Of a stretch of 64,000 bases of DNA, positions 16,827-25,716 are shown in pieces; the stretch's first letter is position 1, and the number at the start of each line of letters is the position of its first letter. The DNA is from Tabrizicola sp. (lineage in GTDB: Bacteria; Pseudomonadota; Alphaproteobacteria; Rhodobacterales; Rhodobacteraceae). Where the stretch lies: the NCBI RefSeq assembly GCF_016793705.1, contig NZ_JAEULO010000041.1, positions 1 through 64,000 on the forward strand. Direction: 5' to 3'. The translations under genes were made by a program, and so were the position numbers. The notes beneath the pieces were generated by a model. That model saw only the letters and a list, made by a program, of their open reading frames with translations. It searched no databases and was not told where the DNA came from.

Positions 16827-17249
16827 CTGGCCTCCGGGAGCGTGGATCGAAACTTTTCGGGCGCAGAGGCTGCGGACAAGCAGACCGGTCGCTCCCCATC
16901 CGGGAGCGTGGATCGAAACGTCACACGACGCGCCACGAGCGCGTCCTGTTCCGGTCGCTCCCCATCCGGGAGCGTGGATCGAAACGTTCGCCTGGTTGCC
17001 GACCAGCGAAGGGTGGTTCGTCGCTCCCCATCCGGGAGCGTGGATCGAAACATCGCGTCTGCGCAGGAGGCGTCAGCGCCACTGGTCGCTCCCCATCCGG
17101 GAGCGTGGATCGAAACACTCTGATGGGTGCCAACGTCAAGGTCGTGGACAAGTCGCTCCCCATCCGGGAGCGTGGATCGAAACGCTCGAAGCCCCTCGGT
17201 CAGTGACCCATAGACTTGTCGCTCCCCATCCGGGAGCGTGGATCGAAAC
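16823..17249 (+). CRISPR. Orphan type I-C-like CRISPR array, 7 repeats and 6 spacers
   Basis: Six identical 32-base repeats start at 16888, 16954, 17020, 17085, 17152 and 17218. Each begins GTCGCTCCCCATCCGGGAGC and ends GTGGATCGAAAC; GCTCCC/GGGAGC forms the hairpin stem, and the ATCGAAAC-type 3' end is typical of type I-C. A seventh, leading copy (16823-16853) keeps only the last 21 bases exactly and is scrambled before that. The six spacers are 34, 34, 34, 33, 35 and 34 bases and all unique. The crRNA strand is the plus strand by repeat orientation, so the leader should lie to the left, but a cas3 fragment is there instead. The last repeat is undegraded. Targets cannot be identified from the sequence alone. 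Confidence 0.97.
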
Positions 17250-17769
17250 CGGATGTAACGGCGCGCCCGGGTATCGTTCTGAACAGCACGGTCGGGCTGC
17301 CAGCATTGCAGGCAGGTTGCCCGGTGAAATGCCTTGGAATAGCGACTTAGAACATTGCGGGCATCACGCACAAAAGGCCGCTTGCAGGTTTCCGGCCCAC
17401 GCCAAAGCGACCAGAGATAGCCGATGTCGCATGCCTAATCTCCGCGCTTGCGGCAACCATTCAGGTGCACGGCGACTTCTATGCAACAGACGGTCGCGCT
17501 TCGGATGTCGCGGGTAACGTCGCTCTCATCGAAAACGGTGGCGTCACCGCCTACCCGGGTCAGGCACGATTTCCCCAACGCGTGACCGAAGCCCGGCAGC
17601 AGGGTGTCTCGGTCGACCCCCGGTGAAAATCGAGACTATAGCGCCACATAAAACCAAAGGGTGCCGTCAGAGGAGACCGCCTGCGGTGGGCAGGGTACCC
17701 GATCGGCCTTCTGGCATGATCAAACGCTCTCTGCAAAATCCGGGCAGACCCATGCAAGGCCCACAAAGA
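17250..17769. other. Unassigned stretch after the CRISPR array
   Basis: No recognisable gene. A plus-strand frame without a good start runs to a TGA at 17624-17626 and encodes residues such as ACLISALAATIQVHGDFYAT and NVALIENGGVTAYPGQARF; I could not match it to a family, and it may be the tail of a decayed gene. A minus-strand frame at 17260-17420 (including FVRDARNVLSRYSKAFHRAT) is equally unassigned. The region lies between the array and an IS6 end, so it is probably residual flank of the former CRISPR-cas locus or transposon debris. Confidence 0.4.
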
Positions 17770-17871
17770 AATCCGCATCGCCGCTCTCGCCGGGTGGCGC
17801 GGCCTTTTCGCTGCCTGACCGAACGACGGGGCAGGGGTAACGCAAACTGGTTCGCATTCGTCTGACAGCAC
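17770..17871 (+). mobile_element. IS6 element 3' scrap with terminal end
   Basis: The sequence ATCGCCGCTCTCGCCGGGTG and following translate to IAALAGWRGLFAA-stop, matching the transposase C-terminus AAALAEWRGLLDA-stop at 525-566. The trailing non-coding end (17830-17871) matches 579-620, including TTCGCATTCGTCTGACAGCA. Only the last ~35 codons and the terminus remain. The tip lies 11 bases from the stop of the adjacent dppF-like gene, so the element end abuts that operon's 3' boundary. Confidence 0.7.
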
Positions 17872-17882
17872 CTGGTCGGGAG

Positions 17883-18725
17883 CTATTGTACCCCGGCCCG
17901 CGCAAGGCGTCGGCGCTCTACCCTTGTGCGGATGGCAGCCACATCCGTCACCGGGGTCGCAGCGAAAAGCTGGCGGGTATAGGGATGGGTCGGGTTGGCA
18001 AAAACCTCTTCCCGCGTACCCTGTTCCACCGCCTCGCCCTTCGAGATCACCATCACCTCGTCCGCAATGTAGCGCACGACGGACAGGTCATGGCTGACAA
18101 AGACATAGGTCAGGCCGAACTCGTCCTGAAGATCGGCCAAGAGGTTCAGAACCTGCGCCTGCACCGACAGGTCCAGCGCCGAGACGGGTTCGTCAAGCAC
18201 CAGAAGCGAGGGGTTCAGCATCAGCGCCCGTGCGATGGCGATGCGCTGGCGCTGCCCGCCCGAGAACATATGCGGATAGCGGTTGAAGTGTTCGGGTTGC
18301 AACCCGACCTTGGCCAGCATCGCCTCGGCCCGCTCACGCTGCTCGGCGGCGGGGACATTGGTGTTGATCGCCAAGGGCTCCATCAGCACATTGCCGATCT
18401 TCTGGCGCGGGTTCAGGCTGCCATAGGGGTTCTGGAACACCATCTGCACCTTCGACCGCATGTCCGGCCCCGGGCGGTGCGCGCGGATATCGACGGGCTT
18501 GCCCTCGATCCGCAACTCGCCGCCGGTGGGGGCGTCGATCAGGGCGATCACCCGGGCCAGAGTGGACTTGCCCGAGCCGGATTCGCCGACGATGGCCAGT
18601 GTCTTGCCCTTCTCGACCCTGAAATCCACGCCCTTCAGGGCGCGGACGCTCCTGGCGCGGGCGAACATGCCGCCGGGGACGTGATAGTCCTGCACGATGG
18701 CCTTCCCTTCGACAACGGCAGTCAT
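17883..18725 (-). CDS. dppF: Dipeptide/oligopeptide ABC importer ATPase (DppF-type)
   Basis: This 280-aa ATPase has Walker [10 protein letters not shown] near residue 50, signature SGGQRQR, Walker B LLVLDEP and H-loop SHDL. Its N-terminus (YHVPGGMFARARSVRALKGV) is the DppF/OppF type. It is the last gene of a minus-strand dppABCDF operon, with its ATG in the upstream dppD stop (ATGA). It is slightly shorter than typical DppF (about 320 aa), and its TAG lies only 11 bases from an IS6 end; the final residues (RVERRRLARAGVQ) may therefore differ from the ancestral C-terminus, but the catalytic core is complete. Confidence 0.88.
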   Translation of the reverse strand: MTAVVEGKAIVQDYHVPGGMFARARSVRALKGVDFRVEKGKTLAIVGESGSGKSTLARVIALIDAPTGGELRIEGKPVDIRAHRPGPDMRSKVQMVFQNPYGSLNPRQKIGNVLMEPLAINTNVPAAEQRERAEAMLAKVGLQPEHFNRYPHMFSGGQRQRIAIARALMLNPSLLVLDEPVSALDLSVQAQVLNLLADLQDEFGLTYVFVSHDLSVVRYIADEVMVISKGEAVEQGTREEVFANPTHPYTRQLFAATPVTDVAAIRTRVERRRLARAGVQ

Positions 18726-19561
18726 CGCGCGGCCTCCTGCGTGAAGAAGTCGGATACGGTGGGCAGCCGGTCGCCGGTGGCATTCTCGGGCAGGGCCGAA
18801 AGAAGTGCGCGGGTATAGGGATGCTGCGGGTTTTCGAACAGCGACAGCACGTCGGCCTCTTCCATCTTCTTGCCCTTGTACTGCACCACCACGCGGTCGG
18901 CGGTCTCGGCCACCACGCCCATGTCATGCGTGATCAGGATCAGGGCCATGCCGTAATCTTCCTGAAGTTTCATCAACAGGTCGAGGATCTGCTTCTGGAT
19001 CGTCACATCGAGCGCCGTGGTCGGCTCGTCCGCGATCAAGAGGCGCGGGTTCGAGGCGATGGCCATGGCGATCATCACCCGCTGGCACTGCCCGCCCGAC
19101 ATCTGGTGCGGATAGGCCTTCAGCTTTTCCTCCGGCTCGGGGATGCCGACGGCGCGATAAAGTTCCAGCGCTCGGGCATGGGCCTCGCGCCGGGACATGC
19201 CCAGGTTCAGCCGCAGCACCTCCTCGATCTGGAAGCCGGTGGTGAAGCTGGGGTTCAACGAGGCGACGGGTTCCTGGAAGATCATCGTGATCTCGCGCCC
19301 GATCAGCTTGCGCCGCTGCACCGCCGTCATGTTCGAGATATCCTGACCGTCATAGGTCATCTCGTCGGCGGTGATGGTGGCGGTGTCGGGCAGGAGGCCC
19401 ATCACCGCCAGCATCGAGACCGACTTGCCCGAGCCGCTTTCGCCGACGATGGCCAGCACCTCGCCCTTGTCGACCGAGACGTCGATCCCGTCCACGGCGG
19501 TGAAGCTGCCGGTGGCGGTGGCGAATTTGACCGTAAGGTTGCGGATGTTCAGAAGCGCCAT
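18722..19561 (-). CDS. dppD: Dipeptide ABC importer ATPase (DppD-type)
   Basis: This 279-aa ATPase has Walker [12 protein letters not shown], the Q-loop segment [15 protein letters not shown], signature [14 protein letters not shown], Walker [15 protein letters not shown] and H-loop THDMGVV. Together with DppF it forms the heterodimeric ATPase of a peptide importer. It starts 3 bases after the permease stop and overlaps dppF by 4 bases. The iron-sulfur-type C-terminal extension seen in some DppD proteins is absent or very short here. Confidence 0.9.
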   Translation of the reverse strand: MALLNIRNLTVKFATATGSFTAVDGIDVSVDKGEVLAIVGESGSGKSVSMLAVMGLLPDTATITADEMTYDGQDISNMTAVQRRKLIGREITMIFQEPVASLNPSFTTGFQIEEVLRLNLGMSRREAHARALELYRAVGIPEPEEKLKAYPHQMSGGQCQRVMIAMAIASNPRLLIADEPTTALDVTIQKQILDLLMKLQEDYGMALILITHDMGVVAETADRVVVQYKGKKMEEADVLSLFENPQHPYTRALLSALPENATGDRLPTVSDFFTQEAAR

Positions 19562-19564
19562 CTG

Positions 19565-20467
19565 TCAGCTCCGCTTCAGTTTCGGGTCAAGGGCGTCGCG
19601 CAGCCCGTCGCCCATCAGGTTGATCGCCAGCACCGAGACCAGAATGGCGAGGCCGGGGAAGGTCACGACCCACCACGCGGACAGGATGAACTCGCGTGCC
19701 TCGGCCAACATGGTGCCCCATTCCGGCGCGGGCGGTTGCGCGCCCATGCCAAGAAAGCCAAGCGCGGCGGAGTCGAGCACGGCGGAGGAGAACGACAGCG
19801 TCGCCTGCACGATCAGGGGCGCCAGGCAGTTGGGCAGGATGGTCCTGAACATCAGCCGCAGGTTGCCCGCCCCGGCAACACGGGCGGCGGTGACATATTC
19901 ACGCTTCATCTCGCTCATCACGGCGGCGCGGGTCAGCCGGGCGAAATGCGGCTGGTAGACGATGGCGATGGCGATCATCGCATTGGTCAGCCCCGGCCCA
20001 AGCACCGCAACCAGCACCAGTGCTAGAAGAAGGGATGGGAAGGCGAGGATCACGTCCATCACCCGCATGATGACGGTATCCACCCAGCCGCCGAAGAAAC
20101 CGGCGAGAAGGCCGATGACGATGCCGCCGACCAGCGCGATGGACACGACGACGATGCCGATGAACAGCGAATACTGCGCGCCGTAGATCAGCCGCGACAG
20201 CATGTCCCGCCCGACGGCATCGGTGCCGAGGATATAGGCCGCGCGCCCCTTTTCCTCCCACATCGGGGGGACCAGCAGGGCATCGCGGTATTGCACCGTC
20301 GGGTCATGCGGGGACAATAGCCCGGCAAAGACCGCGACCAGCACCAGAAGGATGAAGACGATCAGCCCAAGCACCGCGCCCCGGTTCTGGCTGAAGTAGA
20401 ACCAGAACTCGGCCAGCATCCGGCGGCGGATGGCGGCATCCGAAAGTTTGACGGTTGCGTCGGTCAT
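19565..20467 (-). CDS. dppC: Dipeptide ABC importer permease (DppC-type)
   Basis: This 300-aa permease has an N-terminal OppC-type segment (EFWFYFSQNRGAVLGLIVFI), about six membrane helices and the EAA-like loop of type 1 importers (AARVAGAGNLRLMFRTILPN). The start was placed at ATG 20467 because it overlaps the dppB stop (ATGA) and homology begins there; the frame stays open upstream only as an antisense artefact within dppB. Inner-membrane partner of DppB. Confidence 0.9.
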   Translation of the reverse strand: MTDATVKLSDAAIRRRMLAEFWFYFSQNRGAVLGLIVFILLVLVAVFAGLLSPHDPTVQYRDALLVPPMWEEKGRAAYILGTDAVGRDMLSRLIYGAQYSLFIGIVVVSIALVGGIVIGLLAGFFGGWVDTVIMRVMDVILAFPSLLLALVLVAVLGPGLTNAMIAIAIVYQPHFARLTRAAVMSEMKREYVTAARVAGAGNLRLMFRTILPNCLAPLIVQATLSFSSAVLDSAALGFLGMGAQPPAPEWGTMLAEAREFILSAWWVVTFPGLAILVSVLAINLMGDGLRDALDPKLKRS

Positions 20468-21471
20468 GTGTTGCGGATCCTCGGGTTGATCAGGCCATAG
20501 GTCAGGTCGACCAGCAGGTTCACCAGCATCACCAGACCGGCGATGAGCAACAGGCCGGACTGCACCACCGGATAGTCGCGGCGCGAAATCGAATCGATCA
20601 TCCATTTGCCGATGCCGGGCCAGGAGAAGATCGTCTCGGTCAGGATCGCCCCGGCCATGAGAACACCGATCTGCAAGCCGATGGTGGTGATGACCGGGAT
20701 CATGGCGTTCCTCAGCGCATGGATGCCGATCACGCGTGACGGGGGCATCCCCTTGGCGCGGGCGGTGCGGACATAGTCCTCGCCCATCACCTCCAGCATC
20801 GCGGACCGGGTCTGCCGGGCGATCACCGCCAGCGGGATCGTCGCCAGCACGACCGAGGGCAGGATCAGGTGCGAAAGCGCCGAAGTGAACGCCCCCTTCT
20901 GCCCCGACAGAAGGCTGTCGATCAGCATGAAGCCGGTGACATCGGGAAAGTAATACAACAGGTCGATCCGCCCCGATACCGGCGTCCAGCCCAGGATGCC
21001 GGAGAAGAGGATGATCAAGAGCAGCCCCCACCAGAAGATCGGCATCGAAAACCCGATCAGCGCGGTGGTCATGGAAATCTGGTCGAACCAGCTGCCGCGC
21101 TTGATGGCGGCCAGAACCCCGACCGGCACGCCGATCAGCGTGGCAATGATGATGGCGCAAAGACCCAGCTCGACCGTTGCCGGGAACAGGGTCAGGAATT
21201 CGGTCAGGACGGGCTTCTTCGTCACCAGCGAGTTGCCGAAATCGCCGTGGAACAACCGCCCCAGAAAGTCGAAATACTGCAGCACCACCGGCTTGTCATA
21301 GCCGAGTTGCGCGGTCAGCTCCGCGTGCCGCTCGGGGGTGACGCCCCGCTCACCCGCCATCAGCAGCACAGGATCGCCGGGCAGGATGCGCACGAAACTG
21401 AAGGCGATGATGGTGATGCCGAGGAAGGTCGGCACCAGATACAAGAGCTTGGAGAGGATGAACCTGATCAT
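20464..21471 (-). CDS. dppB: Dipeptide ABC importer permease (DppB-type)
   Basis: This 335-aa permease begins MIRFILSKLLYLVPTFLGIT, the characteristic OppB/DppB N-terminal helix, followed by a periplasmic loop with the GDPVLLMAGERG pattern, and then the six-helix module with RTARAKGMPPSRVIGIHALR as the coupling EAA loop. It lies 74 bases downstream of dppA on the minus strand, separated by a strong stem-loop, and overlaps dppC by 4 bases. Confidence 0.92.
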   Translation of the reverse strand: MIRFILSKLLYLVPTFLGITIIAFSFVRILPGDPVLLMAGERGVTPERHAELTAQLGYDKPVVLQYFDFLGRLFHGDFGNSLVTKKPVLTEFLTLFPATVELGLCAIIIATLIGVPVGVLAAIKRGSWFDQISMTTALIGFSMPIFWWGLLLIILFSGILGWTPVSGRIDLLYYFPDVTGFMLIDSLLSGQKGAFTSALSHLILPSVVLATIPLAVIARQTRSAMLEVMGEDYVRTARAKGMPPSRVIGIHALRNAMIPVITTIGLQIGVLMAGAILTETIFSWPGIGKWMIDSISRRDYPVVQSGLLLIAGLVMLVNLLVDLTYGLINPRIRNT

Positions 21472-21491
21472 GCGCCTCGTTCCTATAGAGA

Positions 21492-21522
21492 GCGCGCGGG
21501 GAACCCATCGCCCCCCGCGCGC
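21492..21522 (-). terminator. Intercistronic stem-loop between dppA and dppB
   Basis: GCGCGCGGGG at 21492-21501 pairs perfectly with CCCCGCGCGC at 21513-21522 around an 11-base loop. On the transcribed (minus) strand it follows the dppA stop by 23 bases and is followed by TCTCTATAGG rather than a U-run. It is probably a partial terminator or mRNA stabiliser that raises dppA mRNA over the downstream genes. Confidence 0.6.
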
Positions 21523-21545
21523 CCGGTTTTGTCAGAGAAAGCCGA

Positions 21546-23150
21546 TTACTCGGCGATATCCACGGTTTCGAAGGTGAAGTCACCCAGCGGGCTCATCACG
21601 AAGCCCGAGACCTTGGCTGACATCGGCACATACTGGGTCGAGTGGGCGATGGTAAACCAGGGCGCCTGATCCTTGAAGATCACCTGTGCCTGCTCGTAAA
21701 GCGCGGTGCGCTCGGCCGGGTCGGCAGTGATCTTGGCGTCCTTCAAGAGCTTGGAGAAATCCTCGTTGCACCAGAAGGCACGGTTCGCCCCACCGTCACC
21801 GGCGGAATCGCAGGACAGCAGCACGGACAGGAAGTTGTCCGGGTCGCCGTTGTCGCCGGTCCAGCCCAGGATCACCGCGCCGTCACGGCCCGGTTCCATG
21901 GATTTGGCCAGGTATTCGCCCCATTCGTAGCTGACGATCTCGACCTTGACGCCGACCTTCGACAGGTCTTCCTGCATCAGTTCTGCCGTGCGCTTGGCGT
22001 TCGGCATGTAGGGGCGCTGCACCGGCATCGCCCAGATCTTCATCGACAGGTCAGTCACCCCGGCTTCGGCCAGCATGGCCTTGGCGGCTTCGGGGTCATA
22101 GGCGTCATCGACGATGGCGTCGTTGTAGGACCACATGGTCGGCGGGATCGGGTTCTTCGCCGGTTCGGCCGCGCCCTGGAACACCGCATCCACGATGGCC
22201 TGCTTGTTTATCGCCATGTTCAGCGCCTTGCGGACCTTCGGATTGTCGAAGGGCGGCATGGTGGTGTTGTAGGCCAGATAACCCACGTTCAGGCCGGCCT
22301 GCTCGTCCAGCTTCAGGCTGGCGTCAGCCTTGATGCCTTCGATGTCGGCGGGGGCCGGATAGGGCATCAGATGGCATTCGCCGGCCTTCAGTTTCTGCAG
22401 GCGGACGGCAGCGTCCGGGGTGATCGCGAAGACCAGGTCGTCGATGATCGGCGCCGTGCCCCAGTAGTCCGGGTTCTTGGTGTAGCGGATCACGGCGTCC
22501 TTCTGATAGGCCACGAACTTGAACGGGCCGGTGCCGATCGGCATGTTGTTCAGATCCTCGCGCGTACCGGCGGCGTCCAGCGCATCGGCATATTCCTTCG
22601 ACACGATCGAGGCGAAGGGCATGGCGATGTTCGCCAGGAACGGCGCCTCTGGCGTGTTCAGGGTGAACTTCACCGTGTAGTCGTCGATCTTCTCGATCGA
22701 CTTGATCAGGTCCGGCATCGCCATCGAGGTGTAGTATTCGTAGGTGATGCCCGGGATGTACTGGTGCCAGGGGTTCTCGGCATTGCCCTGACGGTCATAC
22801 GAAAAGATCACGTCGTCGGCGTTGAAGTCACGCGTGGGGGTGAACTTCTCGTTCGACTGCCACTTCACGCCCTTGCGCAGGTGGAAGGTGTATTCGGTGC
22901 CGTCTTCCGAAACTTCCCAGCTTTCGGCCAGACCCGGCTCGACCTCGGTCGTGCCTTTCTTGAATTCGGTCAGGCGGTTGTAGATCGGGTGGGCCGAGGC
23001 GTCGAAGGTGCCGCCTGCGGTATAGGGCGCAGGGTCAAAGCCTTCGGGCGACGCTTCCGAGCAATAGACGAAGGTCTTGGCAAGGGCGGGCATGGCGGAG
23101 GTCATCGCCAGCGCCGATGCCGCAACGAGCATACGGGTAATCATCTTCAT
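21546..23150 (-). CDS. dppA: Dipeptide-binding periplasmic protein (DppA-type, SBP family 5)
   Basis: This 534-aa preprotein has a signal peptide ([20 protein letters not shown]...ALA). The mature start [20 protein letters not shown] closely follows E. coli DppA, as do [20 protein letters not shown] and [12 protein letters not shown]. The ATG at 23150 was chosen because an AAAGGA ribosome binding site sits just upstream; the longer GTG start (23165) would lie within that site. First gene of dppABCDF. The binding pocket accepts di-/tripeptides or, in some homologues, haem or aminolevulinate; the M24 peptidase gene next door favours proline-containing dipeptides. Confidence 0.92.
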   Translation of the reverse strand: MKMITRMLVAASALAMTSAMPALAKTFVYCSEASPEGFDPAPYTAGGTFDASAHPIYNRLTEFKKGTTEVEPGLAESWEVSEDGTEYTFHLRKGVKWQSNEKFTPTRDFNADDVIFSYDRQGNAENPWHQYIPGITYEYYTSMAMPDLIKSIEKIDDYTVKFTLNTPEAPFLANIAMPFASIVSKEYADALDAAGTREDLNNMPIGTGPFKFVAYQKDAVIRYTKNPDYWGTAPIIDDLVFAITPDAAVRLQKLKAGECHLMPYPAPADIEGIKADASLKLDEQAGLNVGYLAYNTTMPPFDNPKVRKALNMAINKQAIVDAVFQGAAEPAKNPIPPTMWSYNDAIVDDAYDPEAAKAMLAEAGVTDLSMKIWAMPVQRPYMPNAKRTAELMQEDLSKVGVKVEIVSYEWGEYLAKSMEPGRDGAVILGWTGDNGDPDNFLSVLLSCDSAGDGGANRAFWCNEDFSKLLKDAKITADPAERTALYEQAQVIFKDQAPWFTIAHSTQYVPMSAKVSGFVMSPLGDFTFETVDIAE

Positions 23151-23230
23151 GTCTTGTCCTTTCACTCTCTGTTGTAGCCTGCGCCGACCCGGTTGAGATG
23201 GGCCGGACTTTTCAAGACCTTGCGTCGCGG

Positions 23231-24424
23231 CTAGGTCCCGATCTCTGTCACACCGAATGGATCATCCAGCCGCTCGGCAGGGGGCACAAACCAGCGCGGG
23301 CCGGAGTGTGTCATGTAGACGATGTCTTCCAGCCGGACACCGCATTCGCCATAGACGCACAGCATCGGCTCGATGGAAAAGCACATGCCCGCCTCAAGCG
23401 GGGTGTCGTTGCCACCCACGATATAGGGCGCCTCGTGGATATCCAGACCCAGGCCATGCCCGGTGCGGTGTGGCAGGCCGGGCACCTGGTAGCCGGGGCC
23501 GAAACCTGTATCGGTAAACACCTTGCGCGCGGCCGCATCGACCGAGGCGCAGGTCGCGCCGATCCGGGCCGCCGCAAAACCCGCGGCCTGCGCCTGCCGC
23601 TCCAGCTCCCACAACTCGCGCTGCCGGGGGGTCGGGGTGCCGAACACATAGGTCCGGGTGATGTCGGAGGAGTAGCCCTGCAAGGTGCCGCCCATGTCGA
23701 CAAGCACCATATCGCCGTCCACCAGCACCTGCGGATGCGGCACGCCATGCGGATAGGCGGTCGCCTCGCCGAACTGCACGGCGGCAAACAGCGGCTTCAG
23801 CCCAAGGGCGCTATGCGCGGCCAAGATGAACTGGGCAACCTCGGTCGTCGAGATACCTTCGCGCAACCCGGCATGAACCGCCTTCTGCACCCGAAAGCTC
23901 GCGTCCATCGCGGCCTGCATCAGCGCCAGCTCGGCAGGCGATTTCACCTGCCGCTGCGCCGAGATCATCGCTTGGGCCAAGGTTACGGGGCCTTGGATGG
24001 CCTGCATCAGGGCCGAGGCGAAGACAAAGGGCGTCGCCGGGTCCAGCGCAAAGCCCGCGCCCGGCGCGTCGAAACCCGCCAGACGGGCCGCGATCAGCGC
24101 ATAGGGGTTTTCATGTTCTTCCCAGACCGCGATGTCGCCGGGAAGGCGCAGGAGAGTCCGCAGCTTCGGCGCCTCGAACTGGGGCGAGACATAGATCATC
24201 GAGCCATCCGCCGGAACCAGCGCGCCATGAATCCGTTCCGACAGCCCCAACGACAGTCCGGTGTAATAGGTCAGCGAGGACGAGGCATCCAGCCAGACCG
24301 CCTTGATGCCCGCCCCGACCATCCGCGCCTGAAGCCCCGATACCCGCGCCCGCAGCTCTGCCGGTTGGATGGGCTGCGCCTGGACATGGCCGAAGGCGTC
24401 AAGCGCGGTGGCAAAATCGGTCAT
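23231..24424 (-). CDS. M24-family metallopeptidase (Xaa-Pro dipeptidase/aminopeptidase type)
   Basis: This 397-aa protein has an N-terminal creatinase-like domain and a C-terminal pita-bread domain. All five metal ligands are in place: Asp243 (VLVDMGG), Asp254 (SSDITR), His323 ([10 protein letters not shown]), Glu352 (FSIEP) and Glu366 (VRLEDI). This argues for a dinuclear-metal aminopeptidase P/prolidase and against creatinase, which lacks the metal site. The start was set at ATG 24424 with GGAAG upstream; a TTG three bases earlier is in frame. It lies 80 bases upstream of dppA on the same strand, so imported Xaa-Pro-type peptides could be cleaved in the cytosol. No signal peptide. Confidence 0.85.
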   Translation of the reverse strand: MTDFATALDAFGHVQAQPIQPAELRARVSGLQARMVGAGIKAVWLDASSSLTYYTGLSLGLSERIHGALVPADGSMIYVSPQFEAPKLRTLLRLPGDIAVWEEHENPYALIAARLAGFDAPGAGFALDPATPFVFASALMQAIQGPVTLAQAMISAQRQVKSPAELALMQAAMDASFRVQKAVHAGLREGISTTEVAQFILAAHSALGLKPLFAAVQFGEATAYPHGVPHPQVLVDGDMVLVDMGGTLQGYSSDITRTYVFGTPTPRQRELWELERQAQAAGFAAARIGATCASVDAAARKVFTDTGFGPGYQVPGLPHRTGHGLGLDIHEAPYIVGGNDTPLEAGMCFSIEPMLCVYGECGVRLEDIVYMTHSGPRWFVPPAERLDDPFGVTEIGT

Positions 24425-24563
24425 CAAGCTTCCATTGTCCGTTCACGGGCGACGTGCAGGGTGGCAGTTTGGCGTGACTGTCAGCGCCTTGAACGAGACG
24501 TGTCACCGCTGAGCGCGCGACCTGCCCCCACAGGAACGCCGTGCCACCTAAACCAGATTGGAT

Positions 24564-24575
24564 CCTATATACAAT
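24564..24575. promoter_or_regulatory. Possible GntR-type operator in a divergent promoter
   Basis: CCTATATACAAT matches the right-hand part of the TTGTATACAA-like palindromes bound by many FadR-type GntR regulators, but its left half is poor. It lies in an AT-rich patch of the 214-base divergent region between the M24 peptidase and GntR genes, about 64 bases before the latter. Weak evidence on its own. Confidence 0.25.
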
Positions 24576-24638
24576 ATCAAACTTCTTTCCGATCCGGGCA
24601 ATATTGGGTAGAGCGATGGGGTGCGGCTGGGGGCAGGC

Positions 24639-25322
24639 ATGGCGTTGAAAGGTGTCGACATTTCAAGGACCGTCTCGGCCGGCGGGCTTGTGTTCGAGGC
24701 CCTGCGCCGGGCCATCATCGAGGGCGAACTGAAGGATGGCGACTCGCTCCGCCAGGATGAAATCGCGCGCCTGTTCAACACCAGCCGGATTCCGGTGCGC
24801 GAAGCGATCACCATGCTGGAGCAGCAGGGGCTGGTGAAGAACCACCGTTTTAGGGGGGCGGTCGTGGTCGGCCTGTCCATCGCCGAGGCCAGCGAGATCT
24901 TCGATTTCCGCTGCATCATGGATGCCCATGTGATCCGCGCCGCCGTGCCGCATATGACGCCCGCCGTGATCGCCGAGGCCCGCGCCATCTGTGACGCCTT
25001 TTCCGCGACCGACGATCCGGCGCGCTGGGGCGATCTGAACCGCGACTTTCACATGACGCTTTATCGGGCCAGCAACCTGCCCTTTCATCTGGGCACGTTG
25101 ACCAATGCGATGGATCGGCTTGACCGCTATGTTCGCGCGCAGCTTCTGCTGACCGAAGGCCATGCCCGCGCCAATGCCGAACATCTGGAGATTCTGGAGG
25201 CCTGTGCGCGCGGCGACGCCGATGCGGCGGCAGAACTGACCACCGCGCATATCCGTCGCGCCCATGCGATGCTGCGCGAGCATCTGGCGAAGATCCAGGC
25301 GGCATTCGGCGGGACCCTTTAG
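24639..25322 (+). CDS. GntR-family (FCD/FadR-type) transcriptional regulator
   Basis: This 227-aa protein has an N-terminal winged helix (LVFEALRRAIIEGELKDGDS, IARLFNTSRIPVREAITMLE) and a C-terminal all-helical FCD ligand domain with the expected metal ligands: Asp in LNRDFHMTLYRAS with its His, and HLEILEACARGD plus TAHIRRAH. The start was set at ATG 24639 (MALKGVDISRT) after a G-rich stretch; a GTG at 24621 is possible. It is divergent from the M24 peptidase-dppABCDF genes and is probably their regulator. Confidence 0.88.
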   Translation: MALKGVDISRTVSAGGLVFEALRRAIIEGELKDGDSLRQDEIARLFNTSRIPVREAITMLEQQGLVKNHRFRGAVVVGLSIAEASEIFDFRCIMDAHVIRAAVPHMTPAVIAEARAICDAFSATDDPARWGDLNRDFHMTLYRASNLPFHLGTLTNAMDRLDRYVRAQLLLTEGHARANAEHLEILEACARGDADAAAELTTAHIRRAHAMLREHLAKIQAAFGGTL

Positions 25323-25716
25323 CGGGCTGCCGAGGTATTGTCAGAGGAACTTGGGGTGCTGCGGACCACTGCCCCCGCTTCGCTGTCTTTGCCACCGAAA
25401 CCCGGCGCTTCCCTGATTCGCCGAACGGGCAGCAGGTCCTCTCGGCATGGCTTGATTCCGGCTGGACCTGCTGCCCCGTCAGGTGCCTTGACGTCATGTC
25501 GACTTTAGGCTGAGCGCTTCTGCCGCGATGCGGCAGGGCTCGGCTCATCCGAAGGTATTGAGAGAGAACAGCTTCTTGCAAACGCCGCGCAATTGCAGCA
25601 TGGCCCGCAGGATATACACGCCTCCGTGAACGGAAATCTTGCATATAGTAATACTTTTGATAACCTCATCTCAGCCACGCGAGGAAAGTGGCCCAAGTTT
25701 TCACCGGGAGGAAATC
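25323..25716. other. Intergenic region upstream of the sugar importer
   Basis: This 394-base stretch contains no recognisable gene. Its first ~280 bases show only short chance frames. The last ~90 bases are AT-rich for this genome, with a TATAGT hexamer at 25644-25649 and TTTTGATAACC downstream, a likely promoter/operator zone for the operon starting at 25717. GGGAGGA just before that ATG is its ribosome binding site. Confidence 0.4.

Noticed and set aside
16497-17517. Several overlapping frames across the CRISPR array encoding repeated GSVDRN, PHPGAWIET or SLPIRERGSK peptides
   Set aside because: These are translations of the CRISPR repeat in different frames, a well-known annotation artefact, not repeat proteins.
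17365-17626. Possible small gene after the CRISPR array
   Set aside because: The frame has no plausible start codon with a site, and its product matches no family I recognise; noted as unassigned sequence.
23231-24424. Creatinase for creatine breakdown, tempting in a methylated-amine setting
   Set aside because: All five metal ligands of aminopeptidase P-type M24 enzymes are present; creatinase lacks a functional metal site.
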